Source: Dermatobacter hominis
GTDB lineage: Bacteria > Actinomycetota > Acidimicrobiia > Acidimicrobiales > Microtrichaceae
Length of the DNA: 64,000 nucleotides
NCBI RefSeq assembly: GCF_020715685.1
Contig: NZ_CP085840.1
Coordinates: 310,001 to 374,000, forward strand
Direction: 5' to 3'
Part shown: one piece after another, positions 23,989 to 33,004 of the stretch
Numbering within the stretch: position 1 is the stretch's first letter
How the letters are laid out: each line of letters begins with the position of its first letter
The notes under the pieces: model-generated
Database searches by the model: none
Seen by the model: the letters and a program-made list of their open reading frames with translations, nothing else
Told to the model about the DNA's origin: nothing
Program-made: the position numbers and the translations under genes

Positions 23989-25434
23989 ATGGCCAGCCCC
24001 CCGAGCGATCGACCTGCACGCCGAGGCGATCCCGACGACGACGACAGGCGCGGCCGCGACCGCGGCCGCGACCGCGGCCGCGGCTCGTCCTCGGATGGTC
24101 GCGGTCGGAGCGGGCCCGCCCGGTCCGCCGGCACGCGCGGTGACGGTCCGCGCTCGGGAGCACCGCGGAGCGGTGGGCGCTCCAGCGGCCCCCGCACCGG
24201 CGGAGCTCGTTCCGGTCCCGCCCGCAGCGGCGACCGACGGGACGGTCCGCGCTCGGACCGGGGACGCGGCGGTGACCGCCGAGAGGGGTCCCGCTCGTCG
24301 GGACCCCGTTCGGATCGTGCGCGCCCGGGCGGTGGCCGCGACGACGGTCCTCGCAGCGGCGGCACCCGTTCGGGCGGCACCCGGGCCGACGGGCCGCGCT
24401 CGTCCGGGCCGCGCTCGTCCGGTCCGCGCTCGTCCGGGCCGCGCTCGTCCGGGCCGCGCAGCGCGGGATCACGAGCCGGCGGCGCTCGCTCGAGCTCGGG
24501 GACCTCGCGGTCCGGCGCGTGGCGCGACGACGATCGCCGGCCGTCCCGCAGCGGTCCGTCCCGCGGCCGCGCCGACGGTCCCCGAGGTGGCCGTGGGCCC
24601 TCCGATCGCGGTGGTCGTCCGCCGGGCCGCGGCGACGACCGTCCCCGCTCCCGGGGCCCGAGGGACACGCGTCCCGTCCCGCCACCACCGAAGCGGACGA
24701 GCAAGGACGACCGTCCGCCCGCCAAGCCGCCGCGCGAGGCGGAGGTCTGGGTGGACGAGGGTCCTGTCGGCGGCGGGTCCAGCAAGCGCAGCGCGCCGCG
24801 CCGCTCCAGCCGCACGGTCACGGTCCGGGCGCCGCAGCTGGTCGACCTCGTCGGCGCCAAGCGGGCCGTCCGGCTCGAGGGGCGGCTGTCGGAGGCGGCG
24901 ACCGCCTACTCGGCCGAGCGGTTCCCGGACGCCCGGCGGATCCTGTCGCCGATCGTCGCCGAGGTGCCCGACCTCGCCGAGGCGCGGGAGCTCTACGGCC
25001 TGACGCTGTACCGGCTGGGTCGGTGGAAGGACGCCGCCCGGGAGCTCGACGCGTTCGTCGAGCTGACCGGCGGGTCCACCGAGCAGCACCCCGTGCTGGC
25101 GGACTGCCGGCGGGCGCTCGGCCAGTACGGCAAGGTCGACGAGCTCTGGGAGGAGCTGCGCACGACGTCGCCGTCGGGGCCGCTCGTCAACGAGGGCCGG
25201 ATCGTCGCCGCCGGGGCGCTGGCCGACCAGGGCAAGCTCGCCGAGGCGATCGCGCTGCTCGGCAAGGGGTTCAAGCTGCCGAGGCGGCCCATGGAGCACC
25301 ACCTGCGCCGGGCCTACGCGCTGGCCGACCTCTACGAGCGCTCGGGCGACGTCCCGCAGGCCCGCACCCTGTTCGCGCAGGTGGCCAGGGCGGAACCGGA
25401 GTTCCTCGACGCCGCGGAGCGCGCCGCCGGCTGA
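23989..25434 (+). CDS. Arg/Gly/Ser-rich disordered protein with C-terminal TPR domain
   Basis: A 481-aa protein of two parts. Residues 1 to about 280 are low-complexity and strongly basic, built of RG/RGG, GPRS, and SSGPR repeats, including RGRDRGRDRGRG and four tandem SSGPR units. Residues about 284-481 are helical with TPR-like repeats (AERFPDARRILSPIV, YRLGRWKDAARELDAF, ALADQGKLAEAIALL, YERSGDVPQARTLFAQ). A TPR-like gene occupies the equivalent position after tyrS in mycobacteria as I recall, but the long RG-rich region is unusual. The ATG was chosen because it follows GCAGAGG and starts the biased region; an in-frame ATG at 23890 is less likely. An RNA- or protein-binding role is possible; function is unknown. 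Confidence 0.8.
   Translation: MASPPSDRPARRGDPDDDDRRGRDRGRDRGRGSSSDGRGRSGPARSAGTRGDGPRSGAPRSGGRSSGPRTGGARSGPARSGDRRDGPRSDRGRGGDRREGSRSSGPRSDRARPGGGRDDGPRSGGTRSGGTRADGPRSSGPRSSGPRSSGPRSSGPRSAGSRAGGARSSSGTSRSGAWRDDDRRPSRSGPSRGRADGPRGGRGPSDRGGRPPGRGDDRPRSRGPRDTRPVPPPPKRTSKDDRPPAKPPREAEVWVDEGPVGGGSSKRSAPRRSSRTVTVRAPQLVDLVGAKRAVRLEGRLSEAATAYSAERFPDARRILSPIVAEVPDLAEARELYGLTLYRLGRWKDAARELDAFVELTGGSTEQHPVLADCRRALGQYGKVDELWEELRTTSPSGPLVNEGRIVAAGALADQGKLAEAIALLGKGFKLPRRPMEHHLRRAYALADLYERSGDVPQARTLFAQVARAEPEFLDAAERAAG
24391..24450 (+). repeat. 15-bp tandem repeat inside the TPR gene
   Basis: Four head-to-tail copies of GGGCCGCGCTCGTCC (the third with GGT), in frame and encoding the SSGPR repeat. Copy number could change by slippage or recombination without breaking the frame. 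Shorter 12-bp repeats of the RGRD type lie near 24050-24090. Confidence 0.85.
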
Positions 25435-25458
25435 CCGCGCACACCGGTCAGCGGTGCG

Positions 25459-27513
25459 TCAGTCCTTCTTGGCCGCGGGCCGGACCGTGGTGGTCGGCGC
25501 CGGCTCGGTCGAGGTGGCGCCACCGGTGGCGCCGGGCGCCCGGTAGGTCCGCCACCAGTCCTTCCAGATCCGCTCGAGCTCGGGGCCGAACCACTCGTCG
25601 GACACCCGTTCGAACTCGGGGCCGTAGAAGTGCGTGCCGTCGGCCCGCAGCGACGGGTCCTCGGCCCGATCGCCCATCCAGCCGGCCAGGTCGATGATCC
25701 GGGTGGCGTCGGGTCGGGCCGCCGCCACCTCGCCGAGGATCTGGTTGAACCGGGCCATGCGGGCGGGGTCGGCCTGCCGGGCGACGGCGTCGGGGCGGCC
25801 GTCGTCGGCCCACGAGCCGTAGGCCGGCCACGTCACGAGCACGACGAGGGCGCCCTGCGACGACAGCACGTCGACCGCCTGGATGAACTCGTTGCGAATG
25901 AGGTCGTCGACGGCCGGGTCGCCGATCGAGGTCCACTTCGACGAGCCCGGCAGCTGGGCGTCGGGCACCTCCCACACGGCCGAGACCAGCATGGCGATGT
26001 CGGGCGTGGTGGCCGCCACCTGCTGGCCCCACCGCTGCGGCCAGGCCGCGCACTCGGCGTCCTGCGGGACCACCATGTCGACGCGGATCGCCTTGAAGCG
26101 GGTGACGCCGCAGCCGAGCTTGGCGTCGCCGCGCACGGCGCCGAACCGGCCCGTGTCGATCGACCACTGGCCGAAGCCCATGCCGACGCCGAGCGCCGTC
26201 GAGTCGCCGAACACCGCGACGTCGGCGGTCGGCGCGGTGGGCACGGCGGTCGACGTGGTCGTGGACCGCTTCCCCTCCTGCTGGTCGAGGAAGGCGTCGT
26301 AGCTGTTCTGCGCCTTGTCGAAGTCGGTCGCCAGCTCCTTCTCGTCGACGGGGAGGGGGATGCAGGCGATGGCGGCGACGAGGGCCATGCTGAGCGCCCC
26401 GGCGGCGACGGCTCGGCCCTTGGCCGGCCAGCGGCCGGCGCGGACGGGCTGCTCGACGAACCGGTACGACAGGATCGCCAGGCCCACGGTGATCGACACG
26501 GCGAGGATCGTGGAGGTCCAGCGGTCGAGGTCGGGCCAGAGCTGGCGGACGGTCAGGAAGATCGGCCAGTGGATGAGGTAGATGCCGTAGGAGCGCCCGC
26601 CGATCCAGCGCAGCGGCGCCCACGACATGACGGCGCGCATGGGGCCCGAGGGGAGCGCAGCGGCGGTGATGACGGTGCAGGTGAGGACCGCGTAGAGGGC
26701 GAAGCCGCCGCGGTAGAGCCACGACGCGGTCTGCGGCAGCGACCACCACCACCAGGCCTGGACGGCGAGGGCGGCGGCGCCGAGCCAGATGGCGGTGCTG
26801 CGCCACCGGAGCCGCAGGGCGAGGCGGCGCCGGAACGGCTCGTGGGAGAGCAGGACCGCGAGGAGGGCGCCGAGGAGGAGCTCGGCGGCGCGGGTGTCGG
26901 TGCCGAAGTAGATGCGGTCGTCGGACATGTCGAAAACGAACGGTTCGAGGACCGAGGCGACGGCGAGCGTGGCGAGTCCGCCGGCGAGCCAGGCCCGCCG
27001 TCCCCGGGACGCGACCCACAGCCCGAGCAGGATGAGCGGGAAGAACAGGTAGAACTGCTCCTCGATCGACAGGCTCCAGAAGTGCAGCACCGGCGAGGGG
27101 GCGGTGAAGAGCTCGGCGTAGGAGTTGCCGGTGAGGATGTCGTGCCAGTTGGCGACGTCGAACAGCGACGCGAGGACGTCGCCGCGCATGGTCAGCCGCT
27201 GGTCGGCGGTGGCCACGAGCGGGCCGAACAGCGCCACGACGGCGGCCAGGGTCACGAGCGCGGCGGGCAGCAGACGCCGGAAGCGCCGGCCCCAGAACGA
27301 CCGGAGGGCGACCGTGTCGGTGCGGCGGGCCTCGTTGAGCAGCAGCGACGTGATCAGGAAGCCCGACAGCGTGAAGAACGTCGACACGCCCAGGTAGCCG
27401 CCGACCATCCTCTCGAACCCGGCGTGGAACGCGACGACGACCACCACCGCCACGCCGCGCAGCCCGTCGAGGCCGGGCAGGTGCGAGAGCCGGGCGCTCG
27501 AGGCGTCGGTCAT
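25459..27513 (-). CDS. Acyltransferase-3 / SGNH hybrid membrane O-acetyltransferase (OafA family)
   Basis: Membrane acyltransferase that probably O-acetylates an envelope glycan. The N-terminal acyltransferase-3 domain opens with LPGLDGLRGVAV and the conserved histidine in VAFHAGF, has about ten membrane helices, and includes FWSLSIEEQFYLFFP. After a Thr/Pro linker the SGNH part starts with VAVFGDSTALG (nucleophile serine) and ends with ADGTHFYGPEF (catalytic Asp and His). From the ATG at 27513 it is 684 aa. An upstream ATG at 27552 adds 13 residues with codons rare here, while a GAGACT hexamer 8 nt before 27513 suits a leaderless start. The acceptor sugar is unknown. Confidence 0.88.
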   Translation of the reverse strand: MTDASSARLSHLPGLDGLRGVAVVVVVAFHAGFERMVGGYLGVSTFFTLSGFLITSLLLNEARRTDTVALRSFWGRRFRRLLPAALVTLAAVVALFGPLVATADQRLTMRGDVLASLFDVANWHDILTGNSYAELFTAPSPVLHFWSLSIEEQFYLFFPLILLGLWVASRGRRAWLAGGLATLAVASVLEPFVFDMSDDRIYFGTDTRAAELLLGALLAVLLSHEPFRRRLALRLRWRSTAIWLGAAALAVQAWWWWSLPQTASWLYRGGFALYAVLTCTVITAAALPSGPMRAVMSWAPLRWIGGRSYGIYLIHWPIFLTVRQLWPDLDRWTSTILAVSITVGLAILSYRFVEQPVRAGRWPAKGRAVAAGALSMALVAAIACIPLPVDEKELATDFDKAQNSYDAFLDQQEGKRSTTTSTAVPTAPTADVAVFGDSTALGVGMGFGQWSIDTGRFGAVRGDAKLGCGVTRFKAIRVDMVVPQDAECAAWPQRWGQQVAATTPDIAMLVSAVWEVPDAQLPGSSKWTSIGDPAVDDLIRNEFIQAVDVLSSQGALVVLVTWPAYGSWADDGRPDAVARQADPARMARFNQILGEVAAARPDATRIIDLAGWMGDRAEDPSLRADGTHFYGPEFERVSDEWFGPELERIWKDWWRTYRAPGATGGATSTEPAPTTTVRPAAKKD

Positions 27514-27704
27514 GCCGACGAAGTCTCGGGTGGCGGGATCTGACGTCAGCATGGGGGCGGCGTGGGCGCGGCCGGCGCCTCGACGGACGTCGTCGGGCGG
27601 CGCGGCACGCTCCGGGAGGGGCGGCCCACCAGTGTCGCGCGTTGGCGCAGGGGCCAGGTGTTCACGGCGGCCCGCCTGGGAGCACCGTCAGGCGGCCGGT
27701 GAGC

Positions 27705-27741
27705 GGAGCCGGCTGCGCGCCGTCGGGCACGCAGCCGGTCC
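27705..27741 (-). terminator. Hairpin after the aldolase gene
   Basis: GCCGGCTGCG (27708-27717) pairs with CGCAGCCGGT (27730-27739), 9 of 10 Watson-Crick plus a G-U pair, around a 12-nt loop, just past the minus-strand aldolase stop. There is no T-run, so it is only a candidate terminator. A second inverted repeat, CCGCCTG/CAGGCGG, lies at 27672-27695. Confidence 0.4.
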
Positions 27742-27746
27742 GTCGG

Positions 27747-28628
27747 TCAGGTCCGCGAGGCCTCGAAGATGCTCTGGATCGAGGCGTCGAGGGTCGAGGT
27801 GTAGTCCTCGTCGGACTGCTGCGCCGAGAGCCCCTCGGTGAAGGCCCGGGAGAAGCTGGCGATCACGCCGGGGTTGCGAGCGAGGCGGGCGTTCGCCTCG
27901 TCGCGGGAGTAGCCGCCCGACAGCGCCACGACCCGCAGCACCTTCGGGTGCTCGACGAGCTCGGTGTAGAAGCCGTCCTCCTCGGGGAGCGTCAGCTTCA
28001 GCATGATCGGCTGGTCGACGTCGTCGAGCTCCGCCAGGATCCGGTCCTTCAGCAGCTTCTCGGCCTCGGACTTGGAGGGGCTGTTGATGTCGACCTCGGG
28101 CTCGATGATCGGCACCAGGCCGTGGCCCAGGATCTGCTTGCCGAACTCGAACTGCTGGGCGACGTTGGCGCGGATGCCGGCCTCGTTCGCCACCTTGATG
28201 ACCGAGCGCATCTTCGTGCCGAACACGCCGTGGCCGACCGCCTTCTCGCACACCGCGTCGAGGTCGGGGATCGGCTTCATGACCTGCGTGCCGTCGGCCT
28301 CGTCGGCCAGGCCCTTGTCGACCTTCAGGAACGGGACGACGCCCTTGTCCTGCCACAGGTACTCCGCCGTGCCCTTGCCCTCGATCTGGCGGTCCATCGT
28401 CTGCTCGAAGAGGATCGCCCCGATGATCCGCTCGCCGTTGAACGCCGGGTCGGTGATGATCCGCGTCCGCATCTCGTGGATGAGGTCGAACATCGCGTCC
28501 TCGCCCGAGTACTCGCTCTCGTCGATCCCGTAGAGCTTGAGGGCCTTGGGCGTGCTGCCGCCGCTCTGGTCGAGCGCGGCGATGAAGCCGGGGTCGTTCT
28601 TGATCTTGTTGAGCTGCTGCTCGTCCAC
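27747..28628 (-). CDS. Class I fructose-bisphosphate aldolase
   Basis: Schiff-base aldolase that interconverts fructose-1,6-bisphosphate with dihydroxyacetone phosphate and glyceraldehyde-3-phosphate. The 293 aa match the compact bacterial class I family. Characteristic parts: [52 protein letters not shown] with the likely Schiff-base lysine, and [14 protein letters not shown]. The start is GTG at 28628, preceded by GGAGG at about 9 nt on the minus strand; upstream residues in the same frame have no coding character. It stands apart from other glycolytic genes. Confidence 0.93.
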   Translation of the reverse strand: MDEQQLNKIKNDPGFIAALDQSGGSTPKALKLYGIDESEYSGEDAMFDLIHEMRTRIITDPAFNGERIIGAILFEQTMDRQIEGKGTAEYLWQDKGVVPFLKVDKGLADEADGTQVMKPIPDLDAVCEKAVGHGVFGTKMRSVIKVANEAGIRANVAQQFEFGKQILGHGLVPIIEPEVDINSPSKSEAEKLLKDRILAELDDVDQPIMLKLTLPEEDGFYTELVEHPKVLRVVALSGGYSRDEANARLARNPGVIASFSRAFTEGLSAQQSDEDYTSTLDASIQSIFEASRT

Positions 28629-28790
28629 GAGGGTCCTCCTGCAGGCTGGCGCGACAGCTCGCGCGACGTGTGGGACAGGTTCGCACAGCGGCTCGGCGAC
28701 GGGCCAACACGGCCTGCCCCGGGGATCCGACCGTCGGGACCGGGCCGGCGGGTGTGCGGTGCGGGTGCCGAGGGCGGGAGACTGCCGCCC

Positions 28791-29567
28791 GTGGCGTTGT
28801 GGGCGATCGATCTGGACGGCGTGATCTGGCGGGGCCCCGACCCCGTCCCGGGATCCCCGGAGGCCGTCGAGGCGCTCCTGGCGCGGGGCGACAGGGTGGT
28901 GTTCTGCACCAACCACGCGATGTCGCCCGACTCCAAGCTCGCCCACCTGCGGGCGATGGGCGTGCCCGACTGCCCGGTGGTCACCTCCGGCGACGCGGTC
29001 GTGTCGGCCTGTGCCGGTGCGGCGTCGGTGCTGGTGCTCGGCGACCCGACGTTGGTGGCGCACCTGCGCAGCAGCGGGCTGCCGGCGACCGACGTGCGGG
29101 ACCTCCCCGACGGCGCACCGGCCGGGTCGGTCGACGCCGTCGTCGTCGGCGCGCTCGAGGACTGGAACCGGTCGCGGATCGGGATGGCCGCCGACGCGAT
29201 CCGATCCGGTGCCCGATTCCTGGCGACGAACGACGACGCCACCTACCCGACCACCGGGCCCGCCGGCCCCCGCCTGCTGCCGGGCAACGGCGCGCTCGTC
29301 GCGGCCGTGGCGACGGCGTCCGGTCGGCTGCCCGAGGTGACGGGCAAGCCGCACCCGCCGATGGCGGCGGTGATCGTCGAGCGGCACGGGCCCGTCGACG
29401 TGGTGGTCGGCGACAAGCCCGAGACCGACGGCGGGCTCGCCGTGGCGCTCGGCGCCCGCTTCGGGCTCGTCCTGAGCGGCGTGACCGCGGCCGAGGACCT
29501 GCCGGTGCGGCCCGAGCCGTGGGCGGTCGCAGACGACCTCGCCGCCCTCGTCGCGTCACCCCTCTGA
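28791..29567 (+). CDS. HAD-superfamily hydrolase, NagD/phosphoglycolate-phosphatase type
   Basis: A 258-aa phosphatase. HAD motif I is AIDLDGVIW (D7, D9), motif II is in CTNHAMSP, motif III is the lysine of [10 protein letters not shown], and motif IV is [11 protein letters not shown]. The C2 cap between motifs II and III places it with NagD/4-nitrophenylphosphatase proteins; the substrate is unknown. The GTG at 28791 gives the usual few residues before motif I. M. tuberculosis has a similar gene before tlyA. The palindromic element at 29572 follows 4 bp after the stop. Confidence 0.87.
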   Translation: MALWAIDLDGVIWRGPDPVPGSPEAVEALLARGDRVVFCTNHAMSPDSKLAHLRAMGVPDCPVVTSGDAVVSACAGAASVLVLGDPTLVAHLRSSGLPATDVRDLPDGAPAGSVDAVVVGALEDWNRSRIGMAADAIRSGARFLATNDDATYPTTGPAGPRLLPGNGALVAAVATASGRLPEVTGKPHPPMAAVIVERHGPVDVVVGDKPETDGGLAVALGARFGLVLSGVTAAEDLPVRPEPWAVADDLAALVASPL

Positions 29568-29571
29568 CGCC

Positions 29572-29631
29572 CACCCGTTCTGTGATGCTGGATACGTCCG
29601 GATCGACGTATCGAGCATCACAGAACGGGTG
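29572..29631. repeat. Intergenic palindromic element, copy 2
   Basis: A 60-bp near-perfect palindrome. Positions 29572-29598 pair with 29605-29631 over 27 positions with a single G-G mismatch (29590/29613), around the 6-nt loop CGGATC. The ends read CACCCGTTCTGTGATGCT and AGCATCACAGAACGGGTG. The outer motif is shared with copies 1, 3, and 4, but the inner stem is unrelated to theirs. No T-run follows. Confidence 0.9.
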
Positions 29632-29665
29632 CGGGGACGGCGGGGGCGGGGCGATCGGACGTCGG

Positions 29666-29671
29666 TAGCCT
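29666..29671 (+). promoter_or_regulatory. Predicted -10 element of tlyA
   Basis: TAGCCT ends 6 nt before the GTG at 29678 and only 3 nt before the GTG at 29675. For a leaderless message this spacing favours 29678 as the start. No Shine-Dalgarno sequence is present. Confidence 0.5.
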
Positions 29672-29677
29672 CGGGTG

Positions 29678-30508
29678 GTGCGCCGACGCCTGGATGCCGA
29701 GCTCGTCCGCCGGGGGCTCGCGCCGTCGCGGTCGGCGGCGTCCCGGCTGATCGACGACGGTCAGGTGCTCGTGTCGGGCGTGGTGGCCGACAAGGCGGCC
29801 CGGATGGTCGACGCGGGCGAACCGCTGGTGCTCGCCGGTCCGCCGCCCCGATTCGTCGGCCGTGGCGGCGAGAAGCTCGCCGGCGCCCTCGACGGCTTCG
29901 GCCTGGACCCCACCGGGTTGCGGGCGCTCGACGCCGGCGCGTCGACCGGCGGCTTCACGGACTGCCTGCTCCAGCACGGCGCCGAGGCTGTCACCGCCCT
30001 CGACGTCGGCCACGGCCAGCTCCACGAGCGGCTCCGCGCCGACCCGCGGGTCGAGGTCGTCGAGCGCACCAACCTGCGCCACGTCGACCCGACGGCGGCC
30101 GAGCCGTACGACGCGGTCGTCGCCGACCTGTCCTTCATCTCGCTGCGCACCGTGATGGAGGTGCTGGTGGGGTCGACGGCGCCGGGCGGGTGGCTGGTGC
30201 TCCTCGTGAAGCCCCAGTTCGAGGCCGGTCGCCAGGAGGTGGCCCGGGGCCGCGGCGTGATCACCGATCCCGAGGTCTGGCGCCGCACGGTCCTCGACGT
30301 GGTGGACGCGGCCGAGCTCGCGGGTGCGGCCATGATGGGGGTGATGGTCTCGCCCCTGCACGGCGCCGACGGCAACACCGAGTTCCTTCTCCACCTCAGG
30401 CGGGCGGGGGCGGACGAGGTGCCGGCGTCGGCGGAGGTCGCCGCCGCGGTGGACGAAGCGGTCGAGGCCGCCCGCCGGCGTGGCGCCCCCGAGGGGGCGG
30501 CGACGTGA
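29678..30508 (+). CDS. tlyA: TlyA-family rRNA 2'-O-methyltransferase
   Basis: SAM-dependent ribose methyltransferase; in mycobacteria TlyA modifies 16S C1409 and 23S C1920 (capreomycin sensitivity). The 276-aa protein has an N-terminal S4 domain (about 1-60, RRRLDAELVRRGLAPSRSAA) and an FtsJ-like fold with the SAM loop LDAGASTGGFTDCLLQ, ADLSFISLRT, and VKPQFEAGR. The GTG at 29678 is chosen over the adjacent GTG at 29675 because of the -10 spacing. It overlaps nadK by 4 nt, the same order as in M. tuberculosis (tlyA-ppnK-recN). Confidence 0.93.
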   Translation: MRRRLDAELVRRGLAPSRSAASRLIDDGQVLVSGVVADKAARMVDAGEPLVLAGPPPRFVGRGGEKLAGALDGFGLDPTGLRALDAGASTGGFTDCLLQHGAEAVTALDVGHGQLHERLRADPRVEVVERTNLRHVDPTAAEPYDAVVADLSFISLRTVMEVLVGSTAPGGWLVLLVKPQFEAGRQEVARGRGVITDPEVWRRTVLDVVDAAELAGAAMMGVMVSPLHGADGNTEFLLHLRRAGADEVPASAEVAAAVDEAVEAARRRGAPEGAAT

Positions 30509-31350
30509 GCACGTTCGGCCTGGTGCTGCACCGGGGCCGGGCCGGCGAGCTGGCCCGCTCGACGGTCGAGTGGCTGCGAGCGCGCGACCACGAGGTCCGG
30601 GTCCTCGACGAGGACGCCGCCGTGATCGGCGACCCCGACCTCGGCGTGGCGTCCGACGAGCTCTGCGTCGGGACCGACCTGGTGCTCAGCCTCGGCGGCG
30701 ACGGGACGATGCTGCGGGCGGTCGACCTCGCCGCCCCCGAGGACGTGCCCGTGCTCGGCGTCAACCTCGGCCAGCTGGGCTACCTCACCGAGGTCGAGCC
30801 GAGCGGCGTGCGGGTGGCGCTCAAGCGCTTCCTCGCCGGGTCCTACACGCTCGAGGAGCGGATGCGGCTCGAGGCCCACGTCGTCGACGCCGAGGGGGAG
30901 CGGCCGTCCACCGCCCTCAACGAGGTCGTGGTCGAGAAGTCCGAGATGGGCCACACCGTCCGGCTCGAGGTCGCGCTCGACGGGCGGCCGTTCACGTCCT
31001 ACGTCGCCGACGGCCTGATCCTGGCGACGCCGACAGGTTCGACCGCCTACGCGTTCTCGGTCCGTGGCCCGATCGTCGACCCCCGCCACCGCGCCGTGCT
31101 GATGGCGCCGGTGGCGGCGCACATGCTGTTCGACCGCTCGATCGTCCTGCGTCCCGACTGCGAGGTCGTGGTCAGGGTGGGCGGCGACCGAGCGGCGGGC
31201 GTGTCGGTCGACGGCCGCTCCGTGGCCCGCCTGCTGCCCGGCGCCTCGGTGCGCTGCCGGGCCAGCGACCGTCCGGCACGGCTCGTCACCTTCGGCGAAC
31301 GGGACTTCCACGCGGTGCTCAGGGAGAAGTTCCACCTCGGCCCCAGGTGA
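30505..31350 (+). CDS. nadK: NAD kinase
   Basis: Phosphorylates NAD to NADP. The 281-aa length is typical. The kinase signature GGDGTMLRA, the conserved NE pair in TALNEVVVEKS, and the substrate loop ATPTGSTAYAFS are present. The GTG start overlaps the tlyA stop (GTGA). It lies in the conserved tlyA-nadK-recN group. Confidence 0.95.
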   Translation: MSTFGLVLHRGRAGELARSTVEWLRARDHEVRVLDEDAAVIGDPDLGVASDELCVGTDLVLSLGGDGTMLRAVDLAAPEDVPVLGVNLGQLGYLTEVEPSGVRVALKRFLAGSYTLEERMRLEAHVVDAEGERPSTALNEVVVEKSEMGHTVRLEVALDGRPFTSYVADGLILATPTGSTAYAFSVRGPIVDPRHRAVLMAPVAAHMLFDRSIVLRPDCEVVVRVGGDRAAGVSVDGRSVARLLPGASVRCRASDRPARLVTFGERDFHAVLREKFHLGPR

Positions 31351-31362
31351 GGTCGCGTCCTC

Positions 31363-31368
31363 TACGCT
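31363..31368 (+). promoter_or_regulatory. Possible -10 element before recN
   Basis: TACGCT ends 10 nt before the recN ATG, with no Shine-Dalgarno in between. The spacing is slightly longer than in the clearer leaderless cases, so this is a tentative secondary promoter within the tlyA-nadK-recN run. Confidence 0.35.
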
Positions 31369-31378
31369 CCGGGCCGTC

Positions 31379-33004
31379 ATGCTCGTCGAACTCGCCGTCC
31401 GGAACCTCGGGGTGATCGCCGAGGCCCGGATCCCGCTGCAGCCCGGACTGACCGCGGTCACGGGCGAGACCGGCGCGGGCAAGACGATGGTCGTCGAGGC
31501 CCTCGGCCTGCTCTGCGGATCCAAGCCCGACCCCGCCCGGGTCCGCCCCGGCGCCACCGAGGCCGTCGTCGAGGGGCTGTTCGCGGGCGACGACGGGGCC
31601 GAGGGAGACGGTCACCTGGAGGCGGAGTGGGTCCTGCGCCGGGTCGTCCCGGCGTCGGGGCGGTCGAGGTCCTACGTCGACGGCGAGCTCACCACCGCTG
31701 CGTTGCTCGGGGAGCGGGGCGGCCGCTCGATCGAGGTGCACGGCCAGCACGCCCAGCAGGCGCTGCTGCAGGCCCGGCACCAGCGCGACGCGCTCGACCG
31801 CTTCGCCGGCATCGACACCGGTCCGCTCCGAGCGGCGCGGGCCGCGGTCACCGCGCTCGAGCACCGGCTCGACGAGCTGGGCGGGGACGAGCGCGTCCGG
31901 GCCCGGGAGATCGACCTGCTGCGGTACCAGATCGACGAGATCGACGCCGTGGACCCCCGCCCCGGTGAGGAGGAGGACCTGTCCTCCGAGGAGGACACCC
32001 TCTCCGACGCCGTCGCCCACCGCGAGGCCGCGGCCGCCGCGCTCGAGGCCCTCGGGGCCGAGGGCGGGGTGCTCGACGGCCTCGCCGCGGCGGCCGAGGC
32101 GCTGCGGGACCGCACGCCGTTCGAGGCCGAGGTCGTCCGGCTCGACGCCGCCGGACCGGAGCTGCGCGACGTGCTCGCCGAGCTGCGCGCCCGCGCCGAG
32201 TCGATCGAACCCGACGACGAGCGGCTGGCCGAGATCCGCGAGCGCCGGCACCGCCTCGTCGAGCTGCGGCGCAAGTACGGCGACGACCTCGACGAGGTGC
32301 TCGCCCACGCCGACCAGGCCCGCAGGCGGCTCGAGGAGCTCACCTCGCTCGACGCCACGCGCGCCGGCGTCGAGGCCGAGCTCGCCGCCGCCCGGGCCGC
32401 GGTCGAGGCCGAGGGCCGGCGCGTCGGCGCGGCCCGGCGCGCCGCCGCCCCGGAGCTGGCCGAGCGGCTCGTGTCGATCCTCGCCGACCTCGCGCTGCCC
32501 GGCAGCCGGATCGAGGTGGCGGTGACCGACCGGGAGGGCGCCCCGGGCGCGGGCGACGAGGTCGAGCTGCGGCTCGCGACCAACCCGGGTGCACCGCTCG
32601 GCGGCCTCTCGAGGGTCGCCTCCGGCGGCGAGCTGAGCCGCGTCATGCTGGCGCTGCGCCTGGTGCTGAGCGGCGGTCCCGACGTGATGGTGTTCGACGA
32701 GGTCGACGCCGGCATCGGCGGCGAGGCCGCCACCGCCGTGGGCGCCGCGCTGGCCCGCCTGGCGGCCGACCGCCAGGTCCTGGTCGTGACGCACCTGCCG
32801 CAGGTGGCGGCGTTCGCCGACCAGCAGCTCCGCGTCGCCAAGCGCTCGGACGGCTCGAGCACGCTCACGGTCGTCGAGGCGCTCGGCGACGACGACCGCG
32901 TCATCGAGCTGAGCCGGATGATGACCGGCCAGCCCGACTCCGCGACGGCTCGCGACCACGCCGAGGAGCTGCTCGCGACCTCTGCCCAGCAGCGGGGTCG
33001 CTGA
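31379..33004 (+). CDS. recN: DNA repair protein RecN
   Basis: SMC-like ATPase acting in double-strand break repair. The 541 aa are normal. Walker A (TGETGAGKTMVVEAL) is near the N-terminus, a long Ala/Glu/Arg-rich coiled coil occupies the middle, and the ABC signature ASGGELSRVMLALRL and Walker B VMVFDEVDAGIGG lie near the C-terminus, followed by the VVTHLPQVAAFAD switch. The ATG overlaps nothing upstream; a 28-nt gap separates it from nadK. It overlaps steA by 3 nt. Confidence 0.95.
   Translation: MLVELAVRNLGVIAEARIPLQPGLTAVTGETGAGKTMVVEALGLLCGSKPDPARVRPGATEAVVEGLFAGDDGAEGDGHLEAEWVLRRVVPASGRSRSYVDGELTTAALLGERGGRSIEVHGQHAQQALLQARHQRDALDRFAGIDTGPLRAARAAVTALEHRLDELGGDERVRAREIDLLRYQIDEIDAVDPRPGEEEDLSSEEDTLSDAVAHREAAAAALEALGAEGGVLDGLAAAAEALRDRTPFEAEVVRLDAAGPELRDVLAELRARAESIEPDDERLAEIRERRHRLVELRRKYGDDLDEVLAHADQARRRLEELTSLDATRAGVEAELAAARAAVEAEGRRVGAARRAAAPELAERLVSILADLALPGSRIEVAVTDREGAPGAGDEVELRLATNPGAPLGGLSRVASGGELSRVMLALRLVLSGGPDVMVFDEVDAGIGGEAATAVGAALARLAADRQVLVVTHLPQVAAFADQQLRVAKRSDGSSTLTVVEALGDDDRVIELSRMMTGQPDSATARDHAEELLATSAQQRGR

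Noticed and set aside
27514-27552. Upstream ATG at 27552 as start of the acyltransferase
   Set aside because: The extra 13 codons include codons rare in the neighbours and have no ribosome-binding site; the ATG at 27513 gives a more usual N-terminus.
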